A DNA stretch of 28,198 nucleotides from Nitrosospira multiformis (GCA_020726205.1 DYTA01000002.1:1-28198); one strand, 5' to 3'. Positions 1 through 9,045 are shown, counted from the stretch's first letter. Numbers and translations are program-made. The notes: generated by a model from the sequence alone, not told the origin.

Positions 1-560
1 ACTTGCCAAAAACCTTGTTCATCTTGCCAAAACTCTAACGGCTGACAGTTAGCAATAGTTGGCATTACTACATTCAACGCTTGGCAGATCGCAACTAAAA
101 CACCACCATGTGCAATAATTAATGATGGTAACTCTTGTTTTTGCGATAAAATATAATCTAAGCTAGTCATAACTCGAGAGCTAAATTCCGACCATTTTTC
201 ATAGCTATCTGTTAAATTATCGGTAGTAATATGTTCCAAATCATCATGTAACATTCCACTTGGAAACCCACGTTCTTTTAGACCTTGTAAAATTTGAATA
301 GCTAATCCTGTATCTTCAGTGAGTATTTGTGCGGTTTTGTAGGCTCTTTGTAGTGAACTAGAAAAAACCAAACCAAATTTACATTGCATTATTATTATCT
401 TAGCTAATTTAGCTTGTTGGATACCTGTTTCATTTAAAGGTATATCCATTTGTCCCATTAAGATACCTTGTTTATTCCAATCAGTTTCACCATGGCGTAC
501 AAAGTAAAATTTTTGGCGATGCATTTCAGCAAATTCTTTAATAATTTCTTGGTTATTCAT
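1..560 (-). CDS. Histidine phosphatase family protein (phosphoglycerate mutase-like), partial
   Basis: The reading frame opens at the ATG at 560-558 and is still open at the left edge, so 186 codons are seen and the C-terminus is missing. The protein has the family signature RHGET at residues 22-26, where His23 would be the phospho-acceptor, and a second catalytic-type His151 in IIAHGG. The stretch between them (FSSSLQRAYKTAQI) matches the conserved SxLxRAxxTA region. These features support a cytosolic phosphatase or mutase of the histidine phosphatase superfamily. The substrate cannot be told: cobalamin-pathway phosphatases, GpmB-like and broad sugar-phosphate phosphatases all look alike here. 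It starts 7 bases after rnhB ends, and a GAGGT inside the rnhB stop region can act as ribosome binding site, although about 12 bases from the ATG. An internal Met13 is a possible alternative start. It is probably the last or a late gene of the envelope operon. Confidence 0.85.
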   Translation of the reverse strand, partial: MNNQEIIKEFAEMHRQKFYFVRHGETDWNKQGILMGQMDIPLNETGIQQAKLAKIIIMQCKFGLVFSSSLQRAYKTAQILTEDTGLAIQILQGLKERGFPSGMLHDDLEHITTDNLTDSYEKWSEFSSRVMTSLDYILSQKQELPSLIIAHGGVLVAICQALNVVMPTIANCQPLEFWQDEQGFWQ

Positions 561-567
561 ATTAATT

Positions 568-1143
568 TTATACCTCAAATAGATTTAGTTGTCTAATTGG
601 TGAAAAACTTTGGCGATGAATGCCTTTTATTGGACCATGTTTAATTAGTGCCTCAAGATGCAGTTTTGTGCCATAACCTTTATGCTTAGCAAATCCATAC
701 TCAGGGTACAATTTATCCAATTCATAAAGCTGTTTATCTCGAGTTACCTTAGCTAGAATTGATGCCGCAGATATTTCAGCTATTAGTCCATCACCGCCAA
801 TTATAGCTTCAGCTGGAATTATTAATTGTGGCGGTAGCTTATTACCATCAATAAGAGCTTTATTTGCATTTGGATTAAGTTTTGCAACTGCTCGGCTCAT
901 TGCTAATAAACTAGCTTGTAATATATTTAGCCTATCGATTTCTTCAACACTAGCCTCGGCAATTGCATAGGCTAGGGCATTTTCTATAATCAGCGGATAA
1001 AGTAAATCACGTTTTTTTTCACTTAGTTTTTTAGAATCATTTAATCCTGCAATTGGTTTAGATGGATCGAGTATTACTGCGGCAGCAACAACATTGCCAG
1101 CTAATGGTCCACGACCAGCTTCATCAACACCGCAAATTAACAT
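568..1143 (-). CDS. rnhB: Ribonuclease HII
   Basis: A 191-residue protein of normal RNase HII length. It would cleave the RNA strand of RNA-DNA hybrids and nick at single ribonucleotides misincorporated in DNA, in the cytoplasm. The N-terminal motif [11 protein letters not shown] (residues 6-16) supplies the catalytic Asp7 and Glu8. Asp99 in ALIDGN and Asp118 in GGDGL are the other expected metal ligands. The motif [12 protein letters not shown] (35-46) and the helix [15 protein letters not shown] are also typical. Its ATG overlaps the end of lpxB by 7 bases, so translation is probably coupled. The lpxA-lpxB-rnhB order is common in beta- and gammaproteobacteria. Nothing is odd about the sequence. 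Confidence 0.97.
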   Translation of the reverse strand: MLICGVDEAGRGPLAGNVVAAAVILDPSKPIAGLNDSKKLSEKKRDLLYPLIIENALAYAIAEASVEEIDRLNILQASLLAMSRAVAKLNPNANKALIDGNKLPPQLIIPAEAIIGGDGLIAEISAASILAKVTRDKQLYELDKLYPEYGFAKHKGYGTKLHLEALIKHGPIKGIHRQSFSPIRQLNLFEV

Positions 1144-2282
1144 TTATATTCTACTAAATTTAAAATTGCTTGTGCTCCTTCAATGCTTGCGTCTTGACGG
1201 AGTTGTTGGTGAAGTTTTTCAAACTCAGTAATCATTGTTTGGCGTTTTTCTGGATTGTTATATAATTCTATCATATAGTTACTCATTGCTTGAGGATTAG
1301 CATCTTCCTGTAAAAACTCTTTAACAATTTCTTTACCTGCAATAATATTTGGTTGTCCTACATATTTAATCGTAATTTTACGACGTAACATCCATTCAGT
1401 AAATTTATTAATTTTATAGCAAATTAACATTGGTTTTTTGCATAGTGCTGCTTCAAGACTTACAGTACCACTTTTTGCAATTGCATAATCACAGGCTTTA
1501 AGTGTTTCTCGTGTGCGATTTAATACCAGCTGATAGGGGAATTTAACACTTGCCATTTGTAAGTGTTCCTTCATCATTGCTTGAGTTGTTTGATTTGCAA
1601 ACGGAAACACAAATATACTATTTGGTATATTATTATGAATTAAATTACATGTGTCAATTAATGTTGTTGCTAAACTATCTATTTCACGCTTACGACTACC
1701 GCTTAATACTGTATAAATAATTTTATCAGTCGGTAAACTTAATTGATTACGATAGTGCTGTGTATCAATACTCATTTCAATTGCATTTGCCATCGGATGA
1801 CCTATGAATTTAGCTTTCATTTTTTCTTTAGTGTAAATAGCTTCTTCAAATGGAAAAATACATAGCATTAAGTCTGTTGATTGTTTTATTTTATGGATTC
1901 GTTCATAACGCCATGCCCAAATAGTTGGGCTAATATAATGTACTGTTTTTATTCCTGCTTGTTTTAATTTATGTTCAATGAAAAAATTAAAATCTGGCGC
2001 ATCAACACCGATAAATACATCTGGTTTATAGCTTAGTAGTTGTTTGAGTACCGTATAACGTAATTTAATTAATTCTGGTAATGATTTAATTACTTCAATA
2101 TATCCCATTACTGATAGAGTTTCCATGTTATGCCAGCTTATGAAACTTGCTTGTTTCATCATTGTGCCACCAATTCCTACAAACTCAATTTCTCCGTGAT
2201 ATTGTTCTTTGAGTGCTGATATTAAAGAAGAGGCTAACATATCACCTGAAGCCTCTCCTGCAATCATTGCTACTTTAAGCAT
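1137..2282 (-). CDS. lpxB: Lipid-A-disaccharide synthase
   Basis: A 381-residue glycosyltransferase, family GT19. It joins UDP-2,3-diacylglucosamine and lipid X (2,3-diacylglucosamine 1-phosphate) to make the lipid A disaccharide at the inner face of the cytoplasmic membrane. The N-terminal GEASGD motif (residues 9-14) is the LpxB signature. Further family features are [11 protein letters not shown], the SGSRKREI nucleotide-binding loop and the donor-site stretch [16 protein letters not shown]. Length matches the family (about 380). Its ATG shares one base with the lpxA stop (TAATG), a classic translational coupling arrangement, and its end overlaps the rnhB start. It is an essential step of the lipid A pathway together with lpxA and lpxD in the same operon. 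Confidence 0.97.
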   Translation of the reverse strand: MLKVAMIAGEASGDMLASSLISALKEQYHGEIEFVGIGGTMMKQASFISWHNMETLSVMGYIEVIKSLPELIKLRYTVLKQLLSYKPDVFIGVDAPDFNFFIEHKLKQAGIKTVHYISPTIWAWRYERIHKIKQSTDLMLCIFPFEEAIYTKEKMKAKFIGHPMANAIEMSIDTQHYRNQLSLPTDKIIYTVLSGSRKREIDSLATTLIDTCNLIHNNIPNSIFVFPFANQTTQAMMKEHLQMASVKFPYQLVLNRTRETLKACDYAIAKSGTVSLEAALCKKPMLICYKINKFTEWMLRRKITIKYVGQPNIIAGKEIVKEFLQEDANPQAMSNYMIELYNNPEKRQTMITEFEKLHQQLRQDASIEGAQAILNLVEYKC

Positions 2283-3061
2283 TAGCGAATAATTCCACGG
2301 GTTGATTGTTGAAAGAACTCGACATAAGCTTTAAGAACCACATTGTCTACAGACATATCTTCAATAAACGTTTTGGCTTCATTATAAGATAATCCATTAC
2401 GATACAAAATTTTATATGCTTGTTTGATTGAGTCAATTTGTTCTGCTGTGAAGCCTCTGCGTTTTAGACCTTCAGTATTCACACCTTTAGGTTCAGCACG
2501 ATAACCTGATGCCATTGTATATGGAGGTACGTCTTGTGCAACTGCTGTTTGTCCGCCAATCATCGCATGTTCACCAATAATACAGAATTGATGTACTGGA
2601 ACTAGCCCACCTAAAATTACCCAATCTTTAACTGTAATATGTCCAGCTAATGTAACACCATTTGCAAAAATAACATTATTACCAATGATACAGTCATGTG
2701 CAATATGTACATATGCCATAATCCAGTTATTATTACCAATAACCGTTTGACCATTACCTTGAACAGTACCGGTATTAAGTGTACAGTATTCACGAATTGT
2801 ATTATTTTCACCAATAATTAGTTTAGTATCTTCACCTTGATATTTTTTATCTTGTGGAGCTTCACCTAAAGATGCAAAGTGATAAACTTTGGTGCCTTTA
2901 CCGATTGTAGTGTTTCCTGTAATATTTACGTGATTACCAATCCAACAGTTTTCACCTAGTACAACTTTAGGACCAATAATTGAATAAGCACCAATTTCAG
3001 TACCTGCACCAATTACAGCATTACTATCAACAATAGCTGTTGGATGAATTTTAACAGTCAC
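2282..3061 (-). CDS. lpxA: UDP-N-acetylglucosamine O-acyltransferase
   Basis: A left-handed beta-helix acyltransferase that moves a 3-hydroxyacyl chain from acyl carrier protein to UDP-GlcNAc, the first step of lipid A synthesis. Isoleucine-rich hexapeptide repeats fill the first two thirds. The catalytic His lies in VHIAHDC (His122 from the start used here). VHQFCIIG and the C-terminal GLKRRGF and STRGIIR are family hallmarks. I chose the GTG at 3061-3059, giving 259 residues (MTVKIHPTAI...), because an AGAGG sits six bases upstream and this matches the N-terminus of known LpxA proteins. An in-frame ATG at 3082 would add seven residues that overlap the fabZ end and has no good ribosome binding site. 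The gene shares one base with lpxB. Confidence 0.95.
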   Translation of the reverse strand: MTVKIHPTAIVDSNAVIGAGTEIGAYSIIGPKVVLGENCWIGNHVNITGNTTIGKGTKVYHFASLGEAPQDKKYQGEDTKLIIGENNTIREYCTLNTGTVQGNGQTVIGNNNWIMAYVHIAHDCIIGNNVIFANGVTLAGHITVKDWVILGGLVPVHQFCIIGEHAMIGGQTAVAQDVPPYTMASGYRAEPKGVNTEGLKRRGFTAEQIDSIKQAYKILYRNGLSYNEAKTFIEDMSVDNVVLKAYVEFFQQSTRGIIR

Positions 3062-3062
3062 A

Positions 3063-3521
3063 TTACACCTCTTTTTTTGCAATCATTATTTCAGCTTCAG
3101 CAGCAATTTGTCCATCAACTTTTGCTACTGCACGATACTTACCAATTCCACGAGTTACTTTAACCATTTCAACTTCAAACATAAGTTGGTCACCTGGAAT
3201 AACTTGACGCTTGAAACGTGCTTTATCAATTGCCGCAAAAAAATATAATTCATTTTCTTTGCGTTCACCATACGTCATTACAGTTAGTAACCCAGCGACC
3301 TGTGCCATTGCTTCAACAATCAAAACACCTGGCATTACAGGAAACTCAGCAAAATGTCCAACAAAAAATGGTTCATTAATTGTTACATTCTTATATGCAC
3401 TGATTGATTTACCTGCTTCATAATTAGTCACTCTATCAACTAATAGAAATGGATAACGATGTGGTAAACACTTCATTATTTCTAGGATATTTAATTGTGA
3501 TAAATTAATATTTTCACTCAT
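3063..3521 (-). CDS. fabZ: 3-hydroxyacyl-ACP dehydratase FabZ
   Basis: A 152-residue hot-dog fold dehydratase of normal length. It removes water from 3-hydroxyacyl-ACP in fatty acid elongation and competes with LpxA/LpxD for the same 3-hydroxyacyl-ACP pool. The catalytic His56 is in FFVGHF and Glu70 is in VLIVEAMAQ; the N-terminal [12 protein letters not shown] (residues 19-30) is the family signature. The ATG overlaps the end of lpxD by 8 bases, with GAAGG just upstream inside lpxD. Placement between lpxD and lpxA is the standard proteobacterial arrangement and ties fatty acid supply to lipid A synthesis. Confidence 0.97.
   Translation of the reverse strand: MSENINLSQLNILEIMKCLPHRYPFLLVDRVTNYEAGKSISAYKNVTINEPFFVGHFAEFPVMPGVLIVEAMAQVAGLLTVMTYGERKENELYFFAAIDKARFKRQVIPGDQLMFEVEMVKVTRGIGKYRAVAKVDGQIAAEAEIMIAKKEV
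3068..3072 (-). promoter_or_regulatory. Ribosome binding site that fixes the lpxA GTG start
   Basis: AGAGG on the minus strand lies within the last codons of fabZ, six bases before the GTG used as the lpxA start. This spacing is ideal, while the upstream ATG at 3082 has no comparable site. Confidence 0.7.
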
Positions 3522-4551
3522 CTTTTTTACCTTCTAATTGTTCTACTTTAGTTTGTAAATCACGTATTTTATTATTCATCTTATCTATGTTACGTAGGTG
3601 TACATAAGTTTTTGCCCAATCCTTATACTCCATTGCAGTCATTCCACATGAATAAAGTGCCGGTTTAGTTATGTTTTTGCCAACATTTGAACTTGCACCA
3701 ATTACAGTATAATCACAAATTTCAATATGATCTGCAATACCTGCATTTCCACCAAGCATTACATGTTTACCAATTTTTGTATTGCCTGCAATTCCAACTT
3801 GTGATGCTATACCTGCGTGTGCACCAATTTTCACATTGTGTGCAATCTGTACAAGATTATCAATACGAGCACCATCTTCAATAATTGTTGGTTCAAATGT
3901 TCCACAGTCTACTGTAGTATTGGAACCAATTTCTACATTATCACCTATCACAACCCCACCAATTTGAGGAATGCGGTTATAGTGCATTTTTTCATTTTTG
4001 GCATTGCCAAAGCCATCCGAACCTATAGCTGCACCACTGTGAATTACGCAGTTATTTCCGATTTTAACATTATCATAGATTGTTGCGTTAGGATATATAA
4101 AAACATTATCGCCGATTTCAACATTATTACCAATAACTACATTTGCAAATATTTGACAATTATCGCCAATTTTAGATTGACTTCCAATCACTACATTGTG
4201 GCTAACTGATGGATTTTTCCCAAGCTGAGAGTCTTGTTCTATGTAGGCACTTGTGGCTATACCAGCTTTAAGTTTACGACGCGGATTAAATAAATTGCTT
4301 ACTAAGCTAAAATAATAATAAGGATTTGGTGTAATGATTTTTGGAATCATTACGTCATTAGCATCTTCTTCTTTTATTATAATCGCACTTGCTTGGCAAG
4401 ATGTTAATAATTTTTTATATTTATTATCAGATAAAAACGTAATATGACCAATTTGAGCTAAGTCTGTTGGTGCTATGGCTGTAATTGTCGTATCTTCACC
4501 AACCAGTTTTCCACCAAAAAGAGCAACTAGTTCTGAAAGTTTGTATTGCAT
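3514..4551 (-). CDS. lpxD: UDP-3-O-(3-hydroxyacyl)glucosamine N-acyltransferase
   Basis: A 345-residue enzyme for the third lipid A step, N-acylation of UDP-3-O-acylglucosamine. Residues 1-95 form the N-terminal uridine-binding domain. Residues 95-310 are a left-handed beta-helix of hexapeptide repeats, with the catalytic His238 in LVQIAHNV. The last 30 residues look like a short coiled coil ([15 protein letters not shown] onward), as in other LpxD trimers. One oddity: the usual IDRG motif before the catalytic segment reads VDCG (Cys207 instead of Arg), a single C-to-T change at the codon level. The GGA nine bases before the ATG can serve as a weak ribosome binding site. A 114-base gap with two hairpins separates it from ompH. 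Confidence 0.96.
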   Translation of the reverse strand: MQYKLSELVALFGGKLVGEDTTITAIAPTDLAQIGHITFLSDNKYKKLLTSCQASAIIIKEEDANDVMIPKIITPNPYYYFSLVSNLFNPRRKLKAGIATSAYIEQDSQLGKNPSVSHNVVIGSQSKIGDNCQIFANVVIGNNVEIGDNVFIYPNATIYDNVKIGNNCVIHSGAAIGSDGFGNAKNEKMHYNRIPQIGGVVIGDNVEIGSNTTVDCGTFEPTIIEDGARIDNLVQIAHNVKIGAHAGIASQVGIAGNTKIGKHVMLGGNAGIADHIEICDYTVIGASSNVGKNITKPALYSCGMTAMEYKDWAKTYVHLRNIDKMNNKIRDLQTKVEQLEGKKDE

Positions 4552-4583
4552 TTTATTTAATCCTTGTCATCGTTACAATATGT

Positions 4584-4624
4584 AATTATAGCTCAAACCA
4601 TAATAAAATGTTTGAGCTATAATT
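4584..4624 (-). other. Perfect 15-bp inverted repeat between ompH and lpxD
   Basis: Arms at 4584-4598 (aattatagctcaaac) and 4610-4624 are perfectly complementary around an 11-base loop. In the RNA of the minus-strand operon this makes a stable hairpin, but no long U-run follows it. It is more likely an attenuator, partial terminator, RNA processing or 3' end stabilising element than a full terminator, because lpxD has no obvious promoter of its own. Confidence 0.6.
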
Positions 4625-4665
4625 TTAGTTTGAAGTAGAATCAATCATACTTCAACCCAAACTAA
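4625..4665 (-). other. Second, bulged inverted repeat directly after the ompH stop
   Basis: The inner arms tgaagta (4631-4637) and tacttca (4648-4654) pair around a 10-base loop. The outer arms ttagttt (4625-4631) and aaactaa (4659-4665) extend the stem across a four-base bulge. The element abuts both the ompH stop codon and the 15-bp hairpin at 4584-4624, so the ompH transcript would end its coding part in two tandem stem-loops. Confidence 0.45.
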
Positions 4666-5292
4666 TTACTTAGTTACAGGTGCTGGAGCTGCTGCTACAG
4701 GAGCTTGTCCCATTGCAGTTTGTTGTGGAGCTGGATTATTGATTTGTTTAATAATATCAGATGTATCAATTGTGTTTAATTGATCCATAACTTGATCTGT
4801 TAAATCAAATTTAGGTTTAGCATAAACTAATTGATTTGAAGTTAGAACTAAATCATAACCTTTTTTATCACTTAAATCTTTAAGAATAGTATTTGTTTTT
4901 GTCATTAACAATGATAATGCTAACTCTTGAGATTTTTGTACATTTTGTTGGAATGTTACATATTTTTGTTGGAATGCGCCTTGGTCTTTTTGATATTGAG
5001 CTTCTAAAGTTTTCAATTTAGCTTGATCTGCTTTAGCTAATTTATCAAAACTAGGTGCTTTGTTAGCAATTGTTTGCATTTGGTTTTGTTCATTTACAAT
5101 GTTTGTATTCATTGTTTGTAATTCAGTTTGTTGTGGCGCATATTTAGCTTTTAATGCTTGTTGAATAGCTTGAGCTGGTTTTGCTTCTGCAAATACACGA
5201 TCAACATTAATATAGCCAAGTTTAAAATCATCAGCAAAAGCTAAAGAACTAGCTAAGCTAAGACCTAACAACGCTAATTTAGTTTTTTTCAT
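4666..5292 (-). CDS. skp: Periplasmic chaperone of the OmpH/Skp family
   Basis: A 208-residue secreted protein with a clear Sec signal peptide (MKKTKLALLGLSLASSLAFA, cleavage before DDF). The mature start KLGYINVDRVFAEAKPAQ is the OmpH/Skp signature. The middle (about residues 50-140) is Lys/Gln-rich and helical, consistent with the coiled-coil tentacles that hold unfolded outer-membrane proteins in the periplasm for delivery to BamA. It lies directly downstream of bamA, as in many proteobacteria, and has an AGGAA site seven bases from the ATG. It is longer than E. coli Skp (161 residues). The extra length is mostly a low-complexity C-terminal tail rich in Pro, Ala and Gln (from about residue 185), whose role I cannot tell. 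Confidence 0.93.
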   Translation of the reverse strand: MKKTKLALLGLSLASSLAFADDFKLGYINVDRVFAEAKPAQAIQQALKAKYAPQQTELQTMNTNIVNEQNQMQTIANKAPSFDKLAKADQAKLKTLEAQYQKDQGAFQQKYVTFQQNVQKSQELALSLLMTKTNTILKDLSDKKGYDLVLTSNQLVYAKPKFDLTDQVMDQLNTIDTSDIIKQINNPAPQQTAMGQAPVAAAPAPVTK

Positions 5293-5326
5293 AGTAAAGT
5301 TCCTATAAAGTTAAGTTAAGAAAAGA

Positions 5327-7624
5327 TTAAAACATTTGTCCAAGAGTAAATTGGAAGTTTTGGACACTATCATTTGGTTGACTAAACATCGGTTGAGCAT
5401 AGCTTAATTGAATCGGTCCCATTGGAGAAATCCATAGTAAACCAACACCATAACTTGCTCTAAACATTTGTCCAGCACTTAAATCAAATGGGCTACCACC
5501 AAATAAAGTACCCATATCATAGAATAAACTCATTCGTACTGATTTTTCGTCTTTTACACCAGGGATTGGGAACATTAAATTATTACTTAACATTGCCCAA
5601 CGTGTACCACCAATAGAAGAGCCGTCAGTGTCTTTAGGACCTAAACTACCAATGTAGTAACCTCTAATTGAACCAGGTCCACCTTCTAAGAAGTTTTGGT
5701 AGAATGGAACTTGGCTATCGCCACCATATGCATTTACAAAACCTAACTCACCGTTCGTTTTCCATGTGAAGTCTTCACTAATCGGGAAATACCAGGCATC
5801 CACTGAGTCAAATTTATAATATTGAGCACCAACACCTGGTGCTGTTGCAGTAATTGTTTGTGAGTAGTTAGCACCTTGAGTTGGCCACAACGAGCTATCG
5901 GTTGTATTTCTAGCCCAGCTAACCGTTAATGGAATAGCATTGACTGAGTTACCATATTGATTTGTAAATTGAACAAAACGTAATGGTGCTGTATTATTAT
6001 TTATACTAATTTGATTATTTTCAAAACCAATACTCATATTAATGCGATCAAATTCAGATACAGGTACAGATGTTCTAATCCTTGCACCTAGTGTTGTTGT
6101 TGAGTATGGGCTAATACCAATATTTCCAGGAGTATATGCGGTATCATAAATATCATAACCTAAACTGGTACCATTTGATAAATAATATGGATCTGTAAAA
6201 GATAATGAGATACTTTGATTTAAGGCACTCGTCGAAGCATTTAGTGAGGCTGATTTACCAGATCCAAATAAATTACTTTGCGTAATACCACCATTTAAAA
6301 TTACCCCTTGTCCTTGGGCATAACCAACCCCAAAATTAATACTACCTGTATTATTTTCTACAACTTTAACATTCATATCAACTTCATCATTTACTCCAGG
6401 TACTGGTGCCGTAGTAACATCTGTTGATTTAAAATATCCTAATACGTCTAAACGATCTTTAGAACGTTTAATTGCTTGAGAGTTATACAATGCAGCCTCT
6501 TGTTGTCGCAGCTCTCTACGAATCACAACGTCTCGAGTTTTATCATTACCACTAATATTAATATTGCGAATATAGATTTTTTTACCAGGATCGATAAACA
6601 ATGTGTAAGCAACCGTATGAGTTTTTGCATCAACATCAGGAATTGGATTGACATTGGCAAAAGCATATCCATAATTACCCATAGTATTTTTAATATTTTC
6701 AATATTTTTATTAAGAGTTTGTTGATTAATAATTTGATCTGGTTTTACTGTTATTAGTGGGGCAATAACTTCTGGTGGAATGTCTTTATAATCCCCAGCT
6801 AATTTAATACTTTTGAATTTATATTGTTCACCTTCAAAAATATTAGCGGTGATATAGATTTGTTTTTTATCTGGTGTTAACTGAACTTGAACCGAGTTTA
6901 GTCTGAAATCAATGTAACCATTATTGAGATAAAAAGAACGAATAGTCTCCAAATCACCAGCCAATTTATCACTAGAGTATTGGTTATCTTTGTACCACCA
7001 ACTCATCCAGTTTCCAGTGGTCAAATAAATTTGACTCAGTAACTCGTGGTTGCTAAAAATTTTATTGCCGGTAAATGCTATACCTCCAATTTTAGCGATT
7101 GATCCCTCAGAAATTTTAATGTTAATGTTGACCCGATTTCTTTCAAGCTGAGTTACAACTGGAGTTATAATAACTGAGTACATACCTCGATTATAGTATT
7201 CTGTTTTAATACTTAATACTGCATTATCTAAAATACTTTGGTCAAAAATTAATCCAGTAGCTAAACCATTATTTTTGAGTGATTTTAATAATTCTTTATC
7301 ATCAAATTCAGATGTTCCAGTCATTTCTAATTTTGAAATTACAGGTCTTTCTTGTACATCAATGATTAATGTAGAGCCTTGTTCTTCAACTCTAACATCA
7401 TCAAAAAAACCAGTGTTATACAGGCGATGAATTATTTCATCTGTTTGCTCAGCACTTAATGCATCACCAACTTTAACGGGTAAGTAGCTAAATACGGTAC
7501 CCATTTCAATTCGTTGTAAACCTTCAATGCGAATTTTTTGTACCACAAAGCTACTGTTTGCAGCATAGCTTGATGAAAACAGACATAGCAATGTCAAACC
7601 AAGAGTTTTATATTTATGTTTCAT
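5327..7624 (-). CDS. bamA: Outer membrane protein assembly factor BamA
   Basis: A 765-residue Omp85 protein, the central subunit of the BAM complex that folds beta-barrels into the outer membrane. Residues 1-21 are a signal peptide ending in SSYA. Five POTRA domains span roughly residues 25-425, and a 16-strand barrel fills the rest. The lid-loop motif appears as GSIRGYYIGSLGP (the VRGF/Y element with its conserved Arg-Gly). The protein ends in Phe within FQFTLGQMF, the barrel recognition signal. Its ATG shares one base with the rseP stop (TAATG) and lacks a strong ribosome binding site, so it is probably translated by coupling to rseP. Length and order (rseP-bamA-ompH) are standard. Confidence 0.98.
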   Translation of the reverse strand: MKHKYKTLGLTLLCLFSSSYAANSSFVVQKIRIEGLQRIEMGTVFSYLPVKVGDALSAEQTDEIIHRLYNTGFFDDVRVEEQGSTLIIDVQERPVISKLEMTGTSEFDDKELLKSLKNNGLATGLIFDQSILDNAVLSIKTEYYNRGMYSVIITPVVTQLERNRVNINIKISEGSIAKIGGIAFTGNKIFSNHELLSQIYLTTGNWMSWWYKDNQYSSDKLAGDLETIRSFYLNNGYIDFRLNSVQVQLTPDKKQIYITANIFEGEQYKFKSIKLAGDYKDIPPEVIAPLITVKPDQIINQQTLNKNIENIKNTMGNYGYAFANVNPIPDVDAKTHTVAYTLFIDPGKKIYIRNINISGNDKTRDVVIRRELRQQEAALYNSQAIKRSKDRLDVLGYFKSTDVTTAPVPGVNDEVDMNVKVVENNTGSINFGVGYAQGQGVILNGGITQSNLFGSGKSASLNASTSALNQSISLSFTDPYYLSNGTSLGYDIYDTAYTPGNIGISPYSTTTLGARIRTSVPVSEFDRINMSIGFENNQISINNNTAPLRFVQFTNQYGNSVNAIPLTVSWARNTTDSSLWPTQGANYSQTITATAPGVGAQYYKFDSVDAWYFPISEDFTWKTNGELGFVNAYGGDSQVPFYQNFLEGGPGSIRGYYIGSLGPKDTDGSSIGGTRWAMLSNNLMFPIPGVKDEKSVRMSLFYDMGTLFGGSPFDLSAGQMFRASYGVGLLWISPMGPIQLSYAQPMFSQPNDSVQNFQFTLGQMF

Positions 7625-8973
7625 TACAGATTAAATAACTTAATAAAATCGTTATATAACGCAATACCACTGATTGCAAGTACGGCAATTAAGCCAATTT
7701 TAAATAAAATTTGTTGTGATGCTGAGCTAAGTTTTTTACCTGTTATACATTCTATAGTGTAAATCACTATATGACCACCATCCAAAACAGGAATTGGCAA
7801 TAAATTCATTATAGCTAAGCTTAAACTTATTAATGCCAATAAATCAATAAATGCCTTCACCCCTTGATGTAACGCAGCTTGAGATGCTTTAGCTACACTA
7901 ATAGGACCACCTAAATTATGCCAAGATAATTTACCTTGTACCATATAACTCAACATTGTTAAATTAGTTTGAATTAAATTTAAGCATGATGAATAAGCGT
8001 AATTAAAGCTACTAAAAACACTGTAGTTCTTTATGTAGCTATTTTGCATCAACAATTCAGCATCTAAAGTAGGCATTATACCAACTTTACCAATTATTTG
8101 TCCATTATCATCAGTGCTTGAATCTGCAATTAAACTAATATGTTTAAGATTATTTCCTCGATTAATTTCAAAGTTGAGCTTATCACTAGGTGCTGCACGA
8201 ATAATTTGAGCTATATCAAACCATGATTTTACATTGTTTTGATTGATTTTTACTATTTTATCTTGTTCTAATAATCCAGCTTTTGCAGCAGGTGATTGTG
8301 GTTCAACATAGCTAATAATTGGTAAGTATTTAAATGGATAAACTCCTAGGTCTCCAAGATCTGGTGTTTCATTATTGTCAAGATATTTTTTTAAATCTAG
8401 TTGAATTATTTTATCTTTTACTGTACTTGATGTTTTAACGGTTATGTTAACAATTGGATTTTGTTCTACTTGATTATAAAAAATTTTATTGGCAGAGCTC
8501 CAAGAGGTTACTGAGTTATTATTTATACTTACAATAGTACTATTTAGTGGAATTTGATTTAAATTTTGTACCAATGGGGTAGGGGTAATTGTCTGAATTA
8601 CTGGTTTTAAAGTATAAACACCATAAATACCCATTACATAATATGCTAAAAAAGCAAATAAGATATTAAAAAATGGTCCAGCAAAAGCAATTAATAATTT
8701 TTGGTATGGCGGTTTATTATTATACGCTTGAGCTTTTAATTCGGATGGTACTACATTATCCTGTTCATCTAACATTTGTACATAACCACCTAATGGGATA
8801 GCGCTAATACACCACTCATTATGTTTGCTTTTCCATTTTAAGAGTTTAGGTCCAAATCCAATTGAGAAGCAAATTATTTTAACTTTGAATATTCGTGCTA
8901 CAACGTAGTGTCCAAATTCATGAACTACTACTAAAATACCGATAGTTAATAAAAATCCAATAATACTTAACAT
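7624..8973 (-). CDS. rseP: Regulator of sigma-E protease RseP (site-2 metalloprotease)
   Basis: A 449-residue inner-membrane zinc protease of the M50 family. It cuts transmembrane segments, typically an anti-sigma factor such as RseA, and remnant signal peptides. The first membrane segment carries HEFGH (residues 18-22), two zinc ligands plus the catalytic Glu. The third ligand region, NLLPIPVLDGGH, is near residue 395 in a C-terminal membrane segment. Between them lie a poorly conserved PDZ domain (about 115-195) and a clearer one (about 205-290, starting PQSPAAKAGLLEQDKIV). Length fits the family. In many relatives dxr or cdsA lies just upstream; here the upstream neighbour is lon, with a terminator between. 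The start codon follows that terminator stem by only 19 bases. Confidence 0.96.
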   Translation of the reverse strand: MLSIIGFLLTIGILVVVHEFGHYVVARIFKVKIICFSIGFGPKLLKWKSKHNEWCISAIPLGGYVQMLDEQDNVVPSELKAQAYNNKPPYQKLLIAFAGPFFNILFAFLAYYVMGIYGVYTLKPVIQTITPTPLVQNLNQIPLNSTIVSINNNSVTSWSSANKIFYNQVEQNPIVNITVKTSSTVKDKIIQLDLKKYLDNNETPDLGDLGVYPFKYLPIISYVEPQSPAAKAGLLEQDKIVKINQNNVKSWFDIAQIIRAAPSDKLNFEINRGNNLKHISLIADSSTDDNGQIIGKVGIMPTLDAELLMQNSYIKNYSVFSSFNYAYSSCLNLIQTNLTMLSYMVQGKLSWHNLGGPISVAKASQAALHQGVKAFIDLLALISLSLAIMNLLPIPVLDGGHIVIYTIECITGKKLSSASQQILFKIGLIAVLAISGIALYNDFIKLFNL

Positions 8974-8984
8974 AAAATTCTTTA

Positions 8985-9027
8985 CTAATAATAAAACGGT
9001 AGCGAGACTCTAATTTGCTACCGTTTT
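8985..9027 (-). terminator. Intrinsic terminator after lon
   Basis: Read on the minus strand, an 11-bp perfect stem (arms 9027-9017 and 9003-8993, AAAACGGTAGC) encloses a 13-base loop and runs into TTTTATTATTAG. This is a good rho-independent terminator 18 bases after the lon stop. It ends close to the rseP ATG, so rseP must be read by readthrough or by a promoter that overlaps the terminator. Confidence 0.85.
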
Positions 9028-9045
9028 GTACTATTATTTTAATAA

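Noticed and set aside
3687..4209. Overlapping plus-strand frames opposite lpxD
   Set aside because: They mirror the hexapeptide repeats of lpxD, which is a full-length, well-conserved gene; the translations are low-complexity and have no start context.
4584..4624. Calling the 15-bp hairpin a full terminator
   Set aside because: No U-run follows the stem on the minus strand, and the downstream lpx genes have no evident separate promoter.
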